The notes under the pieces were generated by a model, which was not told where the DNA came from, did no database searches, and was given only the letters and a program-made list of their open reading frames with translations. From Symbiodinium natans (taxonomy: Eukaryota; Sar; Dinophyceae; Suessiales; Symbiodiniaceae), in assembly GCA_905221605.1 (NCBI GenBank), contig CAJNDS010000385.1, positions 62,001-126,000 on the forward strand: 64,000 bases of DNA. Direction: 5' to 3'. This document shows, in pieces, positions 20,768-32,900 of this stretch. The position numbers were made by a program, and so were the translations under genes. The first letter of the stretch is position 1; each line of letters starts with the position of its first letter.

Positions 20768-21136
20768 AGGCCGTGCAAGCCTCGTTTTGGACGGCCTCCT
20801 ACCCTCAGCTGAGGCAACTCCGACATCTCTGTCCCTTTCTTCTTTTGCCTGCGCGGAGAAAGATGGGAGGAGCTGTCTGACGCGTCCCCCTTGTCAACGG
20901 GGATGCCTCAGACAGCCTATTGATTCCCTTTCGGCGGCGAGTTTTCGGCAATCATGGCTTGTCACTCGAAATTTGCCGGAAGCTTCGGGAATTGAGGCCC
21001 GCCCCGCGCATTTTCCCACCACCCCTTCCCTTAACCCAAGCAGATGGTGATGCAAGGTGGTGCCGACCTGTTTTCGGGCCCCCATCGTGATCCCTGATCG
21101 GGGCCGTCGTCTCAGAAGGAGGCATCCCAGCAGCTG

Positions 21137-21480
21137 AGCCCTTGACTTGAGACTTCTGTTCCCTACCTTGAGGTCTTCTGGTGAACCGGTTCCTTCACGG
21201 AGGCTTGTGCCCCAGCCATGTGCGCGCGCAGCCCGAGCCCTGCAACCCTGAAGACCATAAGCTGCATATTCCCTGCGGCGCAACTCGTCCAGCTGTCCAG
21301 GAGCGAAAGCTGGATATGCGGCGGCGCGCAATCTCAGTTCGCCGGCTTCCTCTCATGCGAGGAGAACCTCTGTGTCAAATGAAGGAGAGCGCAGCATGTA
21401 TGATGGAGCACCGGATAGCCCCGCTGAGTTGGACCCCTGCAGATGCTTTGTTTAGGACTCGCAGAGGAAGGCTTTAGCCT
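21137..21480 (+). repeat. Direct duplication, copy 2
   Basis: Partner of 20436-20767, with a few short insertions near the middle. The two copies diverge completely after the shared GCAGAGGAAGG segment. No terminal inverted repeats or LTR-type ends were seen, so this looks like a segmental duplication rather than an intact element. Confidence 0.8.
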
Positions 21481-21483
21481 TGA

Positions 21484-24400
21484 GCCCAGCTGCCGGAAAT
21501 GCTGTTCGAAGCAGATGGCATGGGTTTCACTGCGACGGGCGCAAGAAAAGACAGGAGGTTGCACAAATGACTAGCCTCGTTTTGGACTGCCTCCAAACCT
21601 CAACTGAGAGATTGAACCACCTGCTGTTTCTGCCTGTGCAGCTGGCAAAGACAGAAGAGCTAGTTGCTGACGCATGGTTGTGCAGATCGTGAGGATCCTG
21701 CATTTGGGGCAAACGCAAGGGACCCGTCCAAAGGGCAGTCACCACGCGAATCTTGGACAAAGTTCGTTTAAGCCCGCCGGCCTTCGTCGAGGCCTCGCGC
21801 CTTCGTCGAAGCTTCCCCGCCTTCGTCGAGGCTTGTTCGGGTTCAGGGTTCGTCGACCCCGCTGGGGGGCAAGTTGAGAGGTGGCAAGTGGAGAACATCA
21901 GGCTCGGCAAGCGCAGCTTCGTAAACCCTTCTCTTGTTTTCGTCGACGTCGCCTGACTTCGCCGAGGTTGGTTTTGGAGGTTGTGGGCTTACAAGGTTCA
22001 CCCAAGCTCGGCTGGGGGTGCGCCTTTGGGGGGGTCTCTTCTGTTCGGCCCTTGCCAGCCTGATCAGCTGTTCTGCTTCCAGCTGCTCGCGCCATCCAAG
22101 ACTCGTCGTCAACTAGTAGCTGGGAACATGTGGGCATGCCACTATATACCATTGAACGCCCTGCTTTCCTGCAAGTCATGATCCAGGCTCCGCTCTGCGG
22201 GTCTACATTCGTGGTCGTATTGCAGCATGTGCTTCCTCGTCTTGCGATTCTTGCGCCAGAGGTGCAGGGTGTGACTTCATCCTGTTGACTTGTTCTATGC
22301 CGTGGTTGCACCAGCGAAACCCACTTTTGGGGTGTAATTTGGCTGCCCTCATTCCCAAAAGAAGTCCTACTTGGCTTTAACGTCCACCTCAGTGCGCCAA
22401 ACGACGGAAAGACCTACCAGCGGCCGTGCTGCCTCATGCCAATAGTGTACCTACCAACAATGCAGTTTCACGAGCACGGTCCGTACGGACATGTGCAGGT
22501 TGTGGATGTGCGCCACACGCACTTGCGATGACTCGCTGAGGCTCCGGTTCTGTGATCAGACAGCAAGCCAACTCGCCACCTCCTTGCAACTTCAGTGAAA
22601 GATTGCCAGGACAGCTTGCCTGCTCGAGGTTGCACGTGATACACTGGCTGTCTCATGTCTGCACATGATTCTAACCTGATCTACTGCACCAGGGTCCAGA
22701 AGTGACGCCTTTGCTGCAGAAGCGCATGTCACCAGGTCGCACACAGGTTTTTCAGGTTCCAGAAGCAAAAGCAATATGGCAGAAACAGAGAGCTTCGATT
22801 TTGATACCCAAAAAGTGGCCCAGTGTCCCTTCATGGTCCGACCTGCGTGCTGCAGGTTCAACGAAGAGGTGGAGCCCCGTCACTACCTGCATTGCCTGCA
22901 TTTTCGGTTCTAGGCCACGCTCTGACCTGCATTGAAGCAGCAGTGATTGTCATGTTCTCCGATGTTTTGCGGCGCGCTTGGGGGGAGAGGGGCCAATCTG
23001 AGCGCGGATCTACTTGTGTCTGAAAATCTGTCGCTCTGCCACACCTGCAACGCATTTGCGAGTAACCTCGCGGACCTAGCTAGACAGGTCGTACAACGCG
23101 AAGGGCGTATGAAAAAGCCATAAGAATCCACAAACCATAGTCAGATCACATTAGATCTCTTTGCCAGGACAAGCCTGTGTTCAGACTTGGTGCTCGAGGC
23201 TAGAGGCTTGGGCCACACAAAACCTCAGTAGTTTCACCAGACCGCCGGAGGCATCGGTAACACCTGTTTGATGACACAGGCTTGACTGCCCAAGTCATGC
23301 CAAGCCAGCCCGTAGCTGTGGCCGACTGATGTCACCACAGGGAACCGGTTCGCCGAAGCCTCAACCAATGATCAAGCTGTGCAGGTGAACTGGTCCTGCC
23401 GCCACAGGAATAGGACAGCAATGCCAATGTCAGTCGCTGCTTTTGGGTGCAGTGCAACGATTGGGAGACTGCAAAACATCCCAGAGCCGCCTAGGAGCGG
23501 CTTGCAAGCATGCATGGCGCCGGTAGCATGCGCAGCCGACCAGCGCACCTCTTTGATCTGTGAGTCTCGCACCGATTCTGGCCGATTGAACTTCTCCCTG
23601 CAGCATTTCGGTGCCGGGCTGATGAGCTTTGACTTCGCCCAGGCCCGGTACGGGCAACTGATCCAACCTGAAGTTCCGACCCCTCGCTGTCGCAGCTGCA
23701 TTGTGGTCCGACACGGCGTTGCCTAAACTCCCAGGCATTCCGAGACGGAAAGCGGGGGGCCATTCACCATTGACAGTGCTCGCGCGATACATCCATGGAG
23801 TGGTTGGCTGGATATCGGGGATCCTCAGGGATTTCATCATTCCACTCATGACCCCATGACACAACCCACCGAAGTTGAAGGGCTGGATTGAAGATGTCGG
23901 TCGTGAGCGGCCTTGACTCGTCCTTAGCCATGTCAGGGGGCAGCAAAGCAAACCCTACAAACCCCTTCGAATCAGTGAGCCGCCGCTGTTGGAGATGGAC
24001 CCCCCCCCCAACCCGAAGCCAGGGACGGGAGTGAGGGCGTACGCCGAAGTGCTGCTTCGCAGGTCGCTGCTGGACTCTCTTGGCATCGGGTTCGAAGGTT
24101 TGGGGCCGTGCGTTCTGGATCTTGGTTTGCAGCCCAGCTGAAGTTTGTAGTTCGAGGAGCCTTTGCAGGGAGTCGCATTCCTATGGAATGCCGAAGGTTG
24201 CTCGAGGCTGCCTAGACTCAATCAGAAACCGTGTCAGCAAGGGGACGCGAGCAACATCCAGCTTCAGCCCTCCTTCCGCCCATCATGTAGCCACCCGTCC
24301 GTTGCGCTCCACGGTCTCGGTCTCGGCATCTTGGATGAAGTGCCACAGCTGCTGCAACTTCAGCCTCCGTCGGCAAGTGCTCGACATCCTTTTCACGTGC

Positions 24401-26598
24401 TAGCACGAAACGTCACAGCCTCTGAAATGGGGGTGAGGCTCCACAAGTAGCAGCTTCATTTCATTGCAACGTATCCAGGGATGCCTGGAATGACTCCTGG
24501 GATGTGTAAGTTTTGTCACCTTGGTGGGTAGAGTCATGACCACATTCACCATGCGTTTCGGCCCTCAGGTCGTGACTTGCGCAAGGGCCAACGGGGCCGA
24601 GGGAGCTTGCTTCAAAGCAGAGGTCCGCCCGAAATGCTTTTCTCTTCAGCTGCGGGTCGTCAAGCGTCAAGGTTCATGAGTCGAGGTACTTGCAAGACTT
24701 CATTGGTCTCATCAAGCCTTGGGATGGTTGGGCTATTTTGGGGGTTGGAGTTTGTTGTGTCAGAAGCTGGCAGCTTCTGACCCGACGTTCCTCGCCTCCT
24801 TGGTGATGCGGCCGCTGCCCTCGAGATATCGTAAGTAGTCATCCGCAGAGGTGCACAATGTAAGCTCTCAGCAATTGCAATCTTTGAGCCTCCAGCCTAG
24901 CGGACGCAACCCCCACTGCTTATGTCCACTGCTTCAGATGGCTCCACACGTAAGGCCAAGGTGACGTTTGTGATGGGCCTGCGATTGGCCTGTCACTGCC
25001 AAAACAGACGAAAGGCACTTTTGGCCGTGTGCTGAGCACCGTACCTGCCCTCACGAGAAGCTTGAGGCCAATGCTTTTTCTTTGGCGGAGGGCCCGAGCA
25101 AGGCCGGGCACAAGGAGGATTTCCAAGAGATTGTATCCTTTCTCTTTCATGTTTTACAGCTCCAAGACGCATCGTGTCTTTTCTTACCTGTGTGCTCCTG
25201 TGATGCATACACCAACTCCCAACTCCCAAAGACAACCTTCCCGAGATCGGGCTGTGATACCGCAGCTGTTCGCGATACCGCGTCCTCGAGCTCGGGAGCA
25301 GCTCCGTGACTTCGGCCTTGTTTAGCACTACATCGGTCAGAACTACCTGGGCATTCCTTACCACAATCTCCACGGAAACTCGAAGGAAAGAGGCTCTTGG
25401 GCTTGTCCTGCACACCTTCTTTCCGTCAGAGACAACTGGGCGACGGCGTGCCGTAGATGGATCATCACGATGGGGCCACCCCCTGAGGCTCACCTGATGG
25501 CGGCTCGGTTCACCTTGCAGCCCTGCAATGGATCCCAGTGCGCTGATTTCCCTGAAGTCCCTGAACTGAGGCAACTGGTAGAGCTGGAGCTGGAATTCCA
25601 TGTGATCATCTCATGGAGTTTTGTATACATCCAGGCACGGCCGCTCGGAGCTTTCTCCTGCCGAAGTCGGAAACCACAGCAGGCCTTTACGTGTCGGGCT
25701 TCTGGGGCCTATAGGTGGTCCAACTAGTCTTGGGGCCTGCGCATTTAGGGGTCGTCCCAAAACAACAGTTTCCATCAAGAAAGCAAGGTGCCCGCAAGCT
25801 TGCGGTAGAGCGTGCTCACCTGTGGCAGACTTCTTCCGTCTGAAAAGTTCACCCGCCTGCTCTGGCCTTTGTTGAGTCTGAGGGCGAGGCTGTGCCGAAT
25901 TGCCGAGGACATTCCCCTGCAGTGGGAGAGAAGAGCCTCTGGCAGCCTCACAGTCCCGTCTCGCCATGTCTCGCTCACGCAGCCGCATGTCCCACGCAGG
26001 CTGTATCCAGTGCTGTGCTTGTCTCAACGCGCTGTACGGCCACGACAAGCTGACAAGATTCTGCTGTGGTTCATCTCGATCTACACGCTCACAGCCTAAA
26101 CCCGGGGTGTTCGTGCGCTCTCAGTCAGCTGCTGCCGCGTGCCCGCTTGGAGCCTGTGTCTCGGCCAAGCACAGCCTTGGCCCCCAAAGTTGCGGCCAAG
26201 CCAGCCGCCAAGCGCTTCGAGGAAGCTGCTGCCAACACACTGCGGACACAGCGATTCCCAAAGCCCGAACCTCAATCCTTAGAGCCCCGAAAACACCCCA
26301 TGACTGCACGCGCTGCAGATATTCCGCTTCGCTGGCCTGAGCTCGTGCTTGCTGGACATGGGCACAGCAGGTGCGCCCCTCTGCCAAAGCCCAGGTGTAG
26401 TGCTTCGGCCACAGTCTTGCCAAATCCTTCAAGCCCTAAGCCTGCCTCTCATGACTCTCATGCATCCGAAGTTCCTACAGGGTCCACCGGGTCCGATGCC
26501 TGTGTGACCCTTCTTTTTTCGGGTGCCGTCGGGAAGGGCAAGCCTGAGAACTTCGCAGCCATGGCTTGCTTCTGGAGCCTTCTCTGTGAGAGAGAAGT
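21484..26598. other. Long stretch without a supportable gene
   Basis: Frames on both strands are of similar length and none shows a known motif. A cluster of CTTCGTCGAGGC-type short repeats lies at 21776-21835. A frame at 26130-26500 rich in alanine, proline and serine may be the upstream exon of the small gene at 26599-27072. Confidence 0.4.
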
Positions 26599-27072
26599 TT
26601 GGGGATGCTGGATTATGGACCTTGTGGCCTCTCAGGCCTGCCAGTCCCTGAAGGGACTCATCTGCATGGTTCTCTCACGGGCAAAATCTGGCTGATGCTG
26701 GGTGGGTGCAGTCTAGGGGAGTTGCCGGCGAACTTCCTGGCGATGGCTTTAGACGCGCTGGGCCTGGACTTTCGTGGCACCTTCTTCCTGGACCCGCGTG
26801 GTGCCTTGCTTCGCCTTTGGTTGAACTTTAAACTTCTCGGGTTTCCTTATTTAGTAGGAATATTAAAGTTGAACCCTTTTTCCCCTTGCTTTTTGAAGAA
26901 GTAAGGTGCGGGGAAGCTGGTGACGCCTCCACGAACGAGGCATGAGAAGAAGCAGCGGATGCCCTGGCGCTTCTTCCGCGAGATGCCTCGTTTTCGCACA
27001 CGGCAGCGCAATGTGGAGTTCTACACCTGCAGCAAAACCATCCAGATGCTCTCCAAGATCTCGGAAGACTAA
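26599..27072 (+). CDS. Unidentified gene split by an introner (3' part)
   Basis: Exons 26599-26800 and 26906-27072 join in frame into 122 residues ending in a stop at 27070-27072; the 5' end is uncertain. The second exon is basic and aromatic (W-R-F-F-R-E-M-P-R-F-R) with no family I recognise. The intron, 26801-26905, has GT and AG ends and consists of one 4-bp target copy plus an introner element. Evidence for coding is that precise removal of the element leaves one continuous frame with sensible composition on both sides. Function unknown. Confidence 0.45.
26805..26905 (+). mobile_element. Introner element copy A2 (family A)
   Basis: 101 bp from CTTGCTTCGCC to GAAGAAGTAAG, flanked by GTGC on both sides. 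It aligns end to end with the copies at 15412 and 27389. The left GTGC provides a GT donor; the terminal AAG provides the acceptor. Confidence 0.75.
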
Positions 27073-27388
27073 AGCTGCAGCATGAGTTGACTTCGGAGCG
27101 CTTCCTGGGTAGCAGTCGAACACAGGTTCTTCTTCTCCCCGATGCTCGGACTTGCATTCTTGTTGACCAAAGAAGCTGGAGTGGAAGGGGTGAACTCTGA
27201 ACTCTGCACTCTTTTGGGGGTATGCCCCTACATGTAAGAGGCTCCGTTATATTGCAAGAACCTCAAGAGACCCACACTTTTCGGAAAGCTGACCACTTGT
27301 AAAATACTTGGGGTACGGGACTGCGGTGAGGATTGTTGATTCGTGCTGTGCCTCGTTGCTACCTCTTTTGTGAAATATGAAATATGTA

Positions 27389-27494
27389 CTTACTTCGCCT
27401 TTAGTTTAGTTGAACTTTAAACTTTTTGGGTTTCCTTATCTAGTAGGAATATTAAAGTTTAATCTTGTTTCCCCTTGGTTATTGAAGAAGTAAG
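27389..27494 (+). mobile_element. Introner element copy A3 (family A)
   Basis: 106 bp with perfect terminal inverted repeats CTTACTTC and GAAGTAAG, flanked by TGTA on both sides. Unlike the other two copies, no coding frame is evident on its flanks, so it may sit in an untranslated or intergenic region. Confidence 0.75.
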
Positions 27495-27499
27495 TGTAT

Positions 27500-29660
27500 G
27501 GCTTGAGCGTCAATTTTTAAACCGAGGATTCATTTCACGATCAGCTCGGCGAGACCCATGACTGGGACATAGCTGAAGTGTAAGAAAGTATGAGCTGCTA
27601 GGTTGCACCGAGTCGGTGGCTGGCGGTTGGGGTTTCGTTCGGCTATTCCCCAAACACCGCCTGCACCATGCCCCCATGATGGCGCTTCCACGGCTTCGGA
27701 GCAATCACAGACTGGTTCGCGAAGTCGCCGGTGCGCTGTGGCTCTCACTCGAAGCTCGTTCGGTTTGTCGCTCCAAAGTACGTCGCTCGTGTCCATATGC
27801 TGCGGCACTGCGTGTTACGCCACGACGGACCCGCAGCGCCCTGGCCCTTCTCTGCTCAGACCCTTGTAACTTACATTCTTCCCTTGCGAAGCTCCGTTCT
27901 AGTATCTTCCGCGCTTTAGGGTGCCAGTAGGCCAGGTTAGGAGGATCCACCCCCACATCGCGGCAACAAAGCAGCTTACGTCGCTCAGCGTGTCCCGCAA
28001 GAATCACTCCGGTCCCATCGGCTCGTCGCCACCGCATCGCTGCGCACTCGAGACTCCTGTGCCGCGAGCACCTGCCTGGGGAGGCTGCATGATTCTGTCG
28101 ATCCCTCCAAGTGGAAGCTTCCACTTTGAGGAGCTTGGGAGGGTGTGCGCTGAGAGCTTTATCCTCCCTCTCATATGACATAGACACAACCACAGGTCAG
28201 AAACCTTCATGAACTAAGCGCCCTCCTCTTCCCCCACCTTCCTCACATACTATCTCACCCGGCTCTTAGGCCGGTGGCCAGTTCGTGGCAAGGCGCGGGT
28301 TCGACTGCTGAGTTAAGTCAGGAGGTGCTTGGGGGGACATTTTGGGTTTTGCTGCTTGGGGCCTGATGGAAATGACACCCAAACCCCAAGCCACAACTAG
28401 TACTTGTGTCGCCTGCGACTTGGGCTTGCTGGACTCATGACTTCGGGCTTAGGGTTGAGCTGAGCGTCGTGGGCTACAGGAAATTCCGTCTCAAGAGGTG
28501 TGTGTGTGTGTATGTGTGATGGGAACAAGCAAGAAAAGGGTTTTCTTTTCTATCCACAAATGTTGAGGGAACCCAAGGCCGCCGGGCTCAAGCATCCAAG
28601 CAAGGCCGGAGGCGACGTCGTCGAAGAAGGCGGCGCCGAAACGGCCTCTGCGAAGAGGACACGTGGTGTTCCTCAGTACCCTCACGTGGCTTGCAGGCGC
28701 GAAATGCAGCAGGGCTTCTCATGCTTGGCGCAGGAGCCGATGGACAGATCGTGTCGGAGCCTGCGTGTTCCCGATCCGTATCTGCAACTATTGCAGCATG
28801 CAATGGGATGCGCAGGGTTTGCCCGACTCGGACGAGCCCATCTCTTCGGACTCCCAGCAGCCCTGAGATGTCAATTGCAGAAACAGTCTTGAGCTTCTGA
28901 TCCCGCCATATGCTAGCTTCTCTAAACGAGGGCCCCTTCTGGGGGGCTACTATTCTAAGGCGGCCCCGATATTTAGAGAACTCAAGAAGGGACAATAATT
29001 TTGAGAACTGACCATCGGTGACCCAGCAGCTAGTAAAGGGACCCAAGAAGCAAGGACCAACTGATCTCCGCGATGTGGTACGTCGTGGCCAGGGAGGTTG
29101 GAAAGACCTGGGCTCCCCACTCGAGGGGCAGCTTGGAGTTGATGGGTTCAAGCCTCAGCTTGTGCGTGTTGATGGAATGCTGCTGAGCATGCATGGTCGC
29201 ACTGTCTGGCAGCCTGGCAGCTACACGAAGAAGGGTGATGTTGATGGAGATGTGTGTGTGTGATCTGAGGATGAAAACCATGGTCCATTTGAGCGCCAGT
29301 TCGCGCCGAATGGATACTGGCAAGAAAAATGATCGTACCCCGCGACAGCGACCCTAAATAAGGTAAGACTACTGGCACAACGTCTTTCCCCCATGCAAAT
29401 CGATTGGCTTGTGGAATGTAGAACCTAAGCCTGGTGGTGGTCACAATTACCCTTCGCTTCTTGTCTATTTTGTGCTTCTGCTCGTTGTTCTGCGAAGGAC
29501 CTTTGCAAAATGAAGGCTCCGACCCCAATCCTCCCGTTTGATGAGCCGTAGCTGTCTCAGTGAAGCTAAGGTTGCGCTGCTTAGGTTTCTGGGGTTTGGT
29601 AAGTTTGGTAGAATGTGCCTGTAAGACTACCAACAACACTCCTTCCTAGCCGTGAGATCA
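27500..29660. other. Gap without a confident gene
   Basis: Frames on both strands are open for 60-190 codons but none is recognisable. A + strand frame at 29018-29263 is protein-like and could be an exon. A (GT)n run lies at 28499-28512, and a small inverted repeat at 28918-28980. Confidence 0.4.
28918..28980. repeat. 63-bp inverted repeat, TTCTCTAAA ends
   Basis: The ends TTCTCTAAA and TTTAGAGAA are exact reverse complements, and G/C-rich arms continue the pairing imperfectly. No flanking duplication is seen. It may be a very small MITE or a hairpin. Confidence 0.45.
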
Positions 29661-29667
29661 CTACTCC

Positions 29668-29760
29668 AGACCCTAAACCCTAAACCCTAAACCCTAGACC
29701 CTAGACCCTAGACCCTAAACCCTAGACCCTAGACCCTAGACCCTAGACCCTAGACCCTAG
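29668..29760 (-). repeat. CCCTAAA/CCCTAGA mixed tract
   Basis: About thirteen units. Roughly the first three are CCCTAAA; most of the rest are the variant CCCTAGA, with one CCCTAAA among them. Confidence 0.85.
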
Positions 29761-29923
29761 CGTGAGCGATTAAACCTTAAAACCCTAAACATGTGCATCA
29801 AGCCCGACTGCGGGCTACTCATCGGTCTCTGTATGCGGAGAGCCAATGCCTGGGCCGACTCACTTGGCTCAAGCGTGATCTCCACGGACTGTACCGTTTT
29901 TTAGATGCAAATGACAGGGATTC

Positions 29924-32900
29924 ATGTCCCGGCTGCTTCTCCCGTTCTTCATCTCCTCCTCTGCATTGGCATTTGAGGTTCTGGATGTTGGGGCGCCGCG
30001 TACTGGCACCCAGTCCATGCACAACGCTCTGCACATACTCGGCTACTTGGTACCCAGTGGTACCCTTTTGCCCTGTTTTGGCTTTAGGTTGTAACTAACC
30101 CACAACCTCAACCCTAAACCCTGAACGCTAAACCCTAAACCCTCAACCCTAAACCCGAACCCTACAGTAAACCCTGACCCATAAAAACGGTGCCCCCTGA
30201 TTACAAGAACTGGGATACCGAGGCTACAAAACCCTTCACAGCGGCTATGAGTCCGAGAAGCGGATTCCCTGGTGCTTTAGATACTTTGGAGTTTTTGAAA
30301 TTTCGGGCACTATACTAGTATAATTCCTAAGAACCAGCTACTAAGTATAGTTTTTGGGTGCTATAATACTATAATTCCAAAGACACCGTCAAGAGTACAA
30401 CTTTTGGATACTAGAATACTATAATTCCTAAGAAAGAGCTGAAAATTATATATTTGTTGCTAGGGTTCCAGGTTCAGTATATGGTTAGAAGTACACTTAT
30501 AAGTACAGTTATAATTGTTAATAAGTACCATGACTTAACCCTAAACCCTAAACCCTGAACCCTGAACCCTAAACCCGAAACCCTAAACCCTTAGGGTTCG
30601 AAACCCTAAACCCTAAACCCTAAACCCTAAACCCGAAACCCCCAAGCATAGGTGCGAGTACTTGTTCGCCAACGGCCCGCTGCAAGACGCCATGGCCACC
30701 TTGGAGGGCTACGACGCCGCAATGGATGAGCCCTTCCAGTTGGTCTACGAGGAATCTGGGGGTGGGTCTAGGGTTTAGGGTTTAGGGCTTAGGGTTTAGG
30801 GCTTAGGGTTTAGGATTGAGTGTTGAGTGTTTAAGTTATCCCAGGCCGTTTTGGCTAGTTACAACTTACAAGTTTCTTATGCGAGAGGAGATCATGGAAG
30901 CTTTCCCGAAGGCGAAGTTTGTGTTGACCATCTCTGATCCAGAGCGTTGCCGGGCCGAAGTTGGTCCTTTTTCTTCCTACTGTCACGTAGGGTTGAGGGT
31001 GCAGGGTTTTGGGGTTGAGGGTTTAAAGGTTAGGGTTTTTGTACAGGATGTCGTTTGCAATATTCTGGAAGGGCCTGGAGCACACTGCAGGTTGGTTCGA
31101 GAGCTATGTCAAGCTGGTCGCAGGCATGTCTACGACGGATTGGCGGCTTCCTCACATTTTGAAGCCTGCGCATGTGCTTTCTACATGCAGTGTGTACCTA
31201 GATCAAAGAAGCCGTCGCATCAAGCATGGTCAAAAGCAGCATATCAGCTGTATTTCGGCACTCAGGCTACACAGCGGTCGTGACTTTGGAGACTTTTATG
31301 CCGAAAGAAGAGACCACGCGGAGACAAGACTGCATCAGAAGGCGTTTTGTGCAAGATGTCGTTAGGGTCAACCGAAGTGCAACTATGCCATGATTGGATA
31401 CTTCGGGACGTGCAGTAGGACTTGTGCTTGGGCTTGCACTTGCCCACTGAGGAGATTCGTTATTGCGCGGCCGCAACCTACTGGGGATGTGAGTTCGCCA
31501 ACTTCACTGCTGAATCCAAGAGGCAATGCTTACAGGCCCACCATAGTAAGGATGCATTGGTTCATGACGCGCGGGAACTCGCGGGACATCGCCGGATTAC
31601 TTGGGCACCGCGTCACAGAGCGTTGTGCTGCGAAGTCTTTGTCTAACATGGGTTAGCAGGGGTGGATTGGGGATTGGCAGTCTTGTATGGCGATGGTTAG
31701 CATTGCCCCTTTTCTGCTGGCAGCTCCGCCGCTACACTGTTTTTGACCTTTGGCATGCGCAACCGCACAAAGTACGATGCAGTTCTTGTCAAAGTTATGC
31801 CGAACCTAGCAGGAGACGGAACAGCGGACCGTTGGGAGAATCCTGCAAAGGCAAACGGGTATGTGTGAGGCCTAAGTGGGTGCATGGGCCTATGAAGTTA
31901 GGGGCTTCTGTTGCTCCTCCCGAACCAAGTCAATAAGTTTGCCCGAACTATTCACAATAAGATCGGAACCTGTCAGAACCATTTAGTTTTGGACTATTAT
32001 GACAACCATGCTGCGGAACACCATCACGCAAACTAGTCGAGGCCTGTATCTACCGATACGAAGTGCTTACATACTCTCAGCAAGCCTGCTCAGTTCCCCC
32101 TAAACCCTAAACCCTAATCCCTAAACCCTAAACCCTAAACGTCGCAGGCATACCAACATCACAATGAACGAGTGCAGCAAGTGATCCCAGCAGATCGCTT
32201 GTTGGTGCTGCTTGATGTGCGTTACATGGTTTAGGCTGAGGGAGTTTGGCGGGACTCACGGTGAGAATTCGACGTGGATGCTATTTGCCTTTTGTACCCT
32301 CTCTAAGCACTTCTGGCCAAGATTGCGGTTCGTTGCGATGCCTGGTGCCCAGTAAGCTGCACTTTGTTACTAGGATCCCATGTGAAGCAGGGTTTGTATT
32401 CCTGTTATTGGTGAGTGTATATAAGGTTCCTGTTTAATATTGGTGAGTGTATAATTATACTGGGTGTCCTTTCGGGGGTACAAGAAATATAAACCACTTC
32501 AAATATGGGATTTTACGAAAATGGGCGCACCCTTTTTGGGGGTGCCAACGATACGGATTTTAGTATTTGGGGTATATTAGGGGAACCCAATTTTTAGGAA
32601 ACCCTAAACCATAAACCCTAAACCCCAAACCCCAAACCCTAAACCCTACACCCTAAACCCTAAACCCTAATTTCTACCCATATAGATGTTCCGGCTTTGA
32701 ATCAGCACTCAGTGGACAGTATCTGGTCAGGCTTTACTGCCGTGTGAACTCAACCCATGCTCTCTCTCTCCTCCAAGGCACCTCGTGTAAACCCTAAACC
32801 CTAAACCCTACACCCTAAACCCTAAACCCTAAACCCTAAACCCCTGCTGCAGCTTTTGTAGATTCCTAAAGCTCCTGACTGGCAGGTTCAACTTTACGGC

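Noticed and set aside
28261-28325. tRNA-like stretch with a GGTTCGA box
   Set aside because: The arms flanking the T-loop do not pair and no A box or acceptor stem can be drawn.
30838-30862. Spliced-leader-like CCGTTTTGGCT
   Set aside because: Lacks the diagnostic CTCAAG end and lies inside a sulfotransferase intron.
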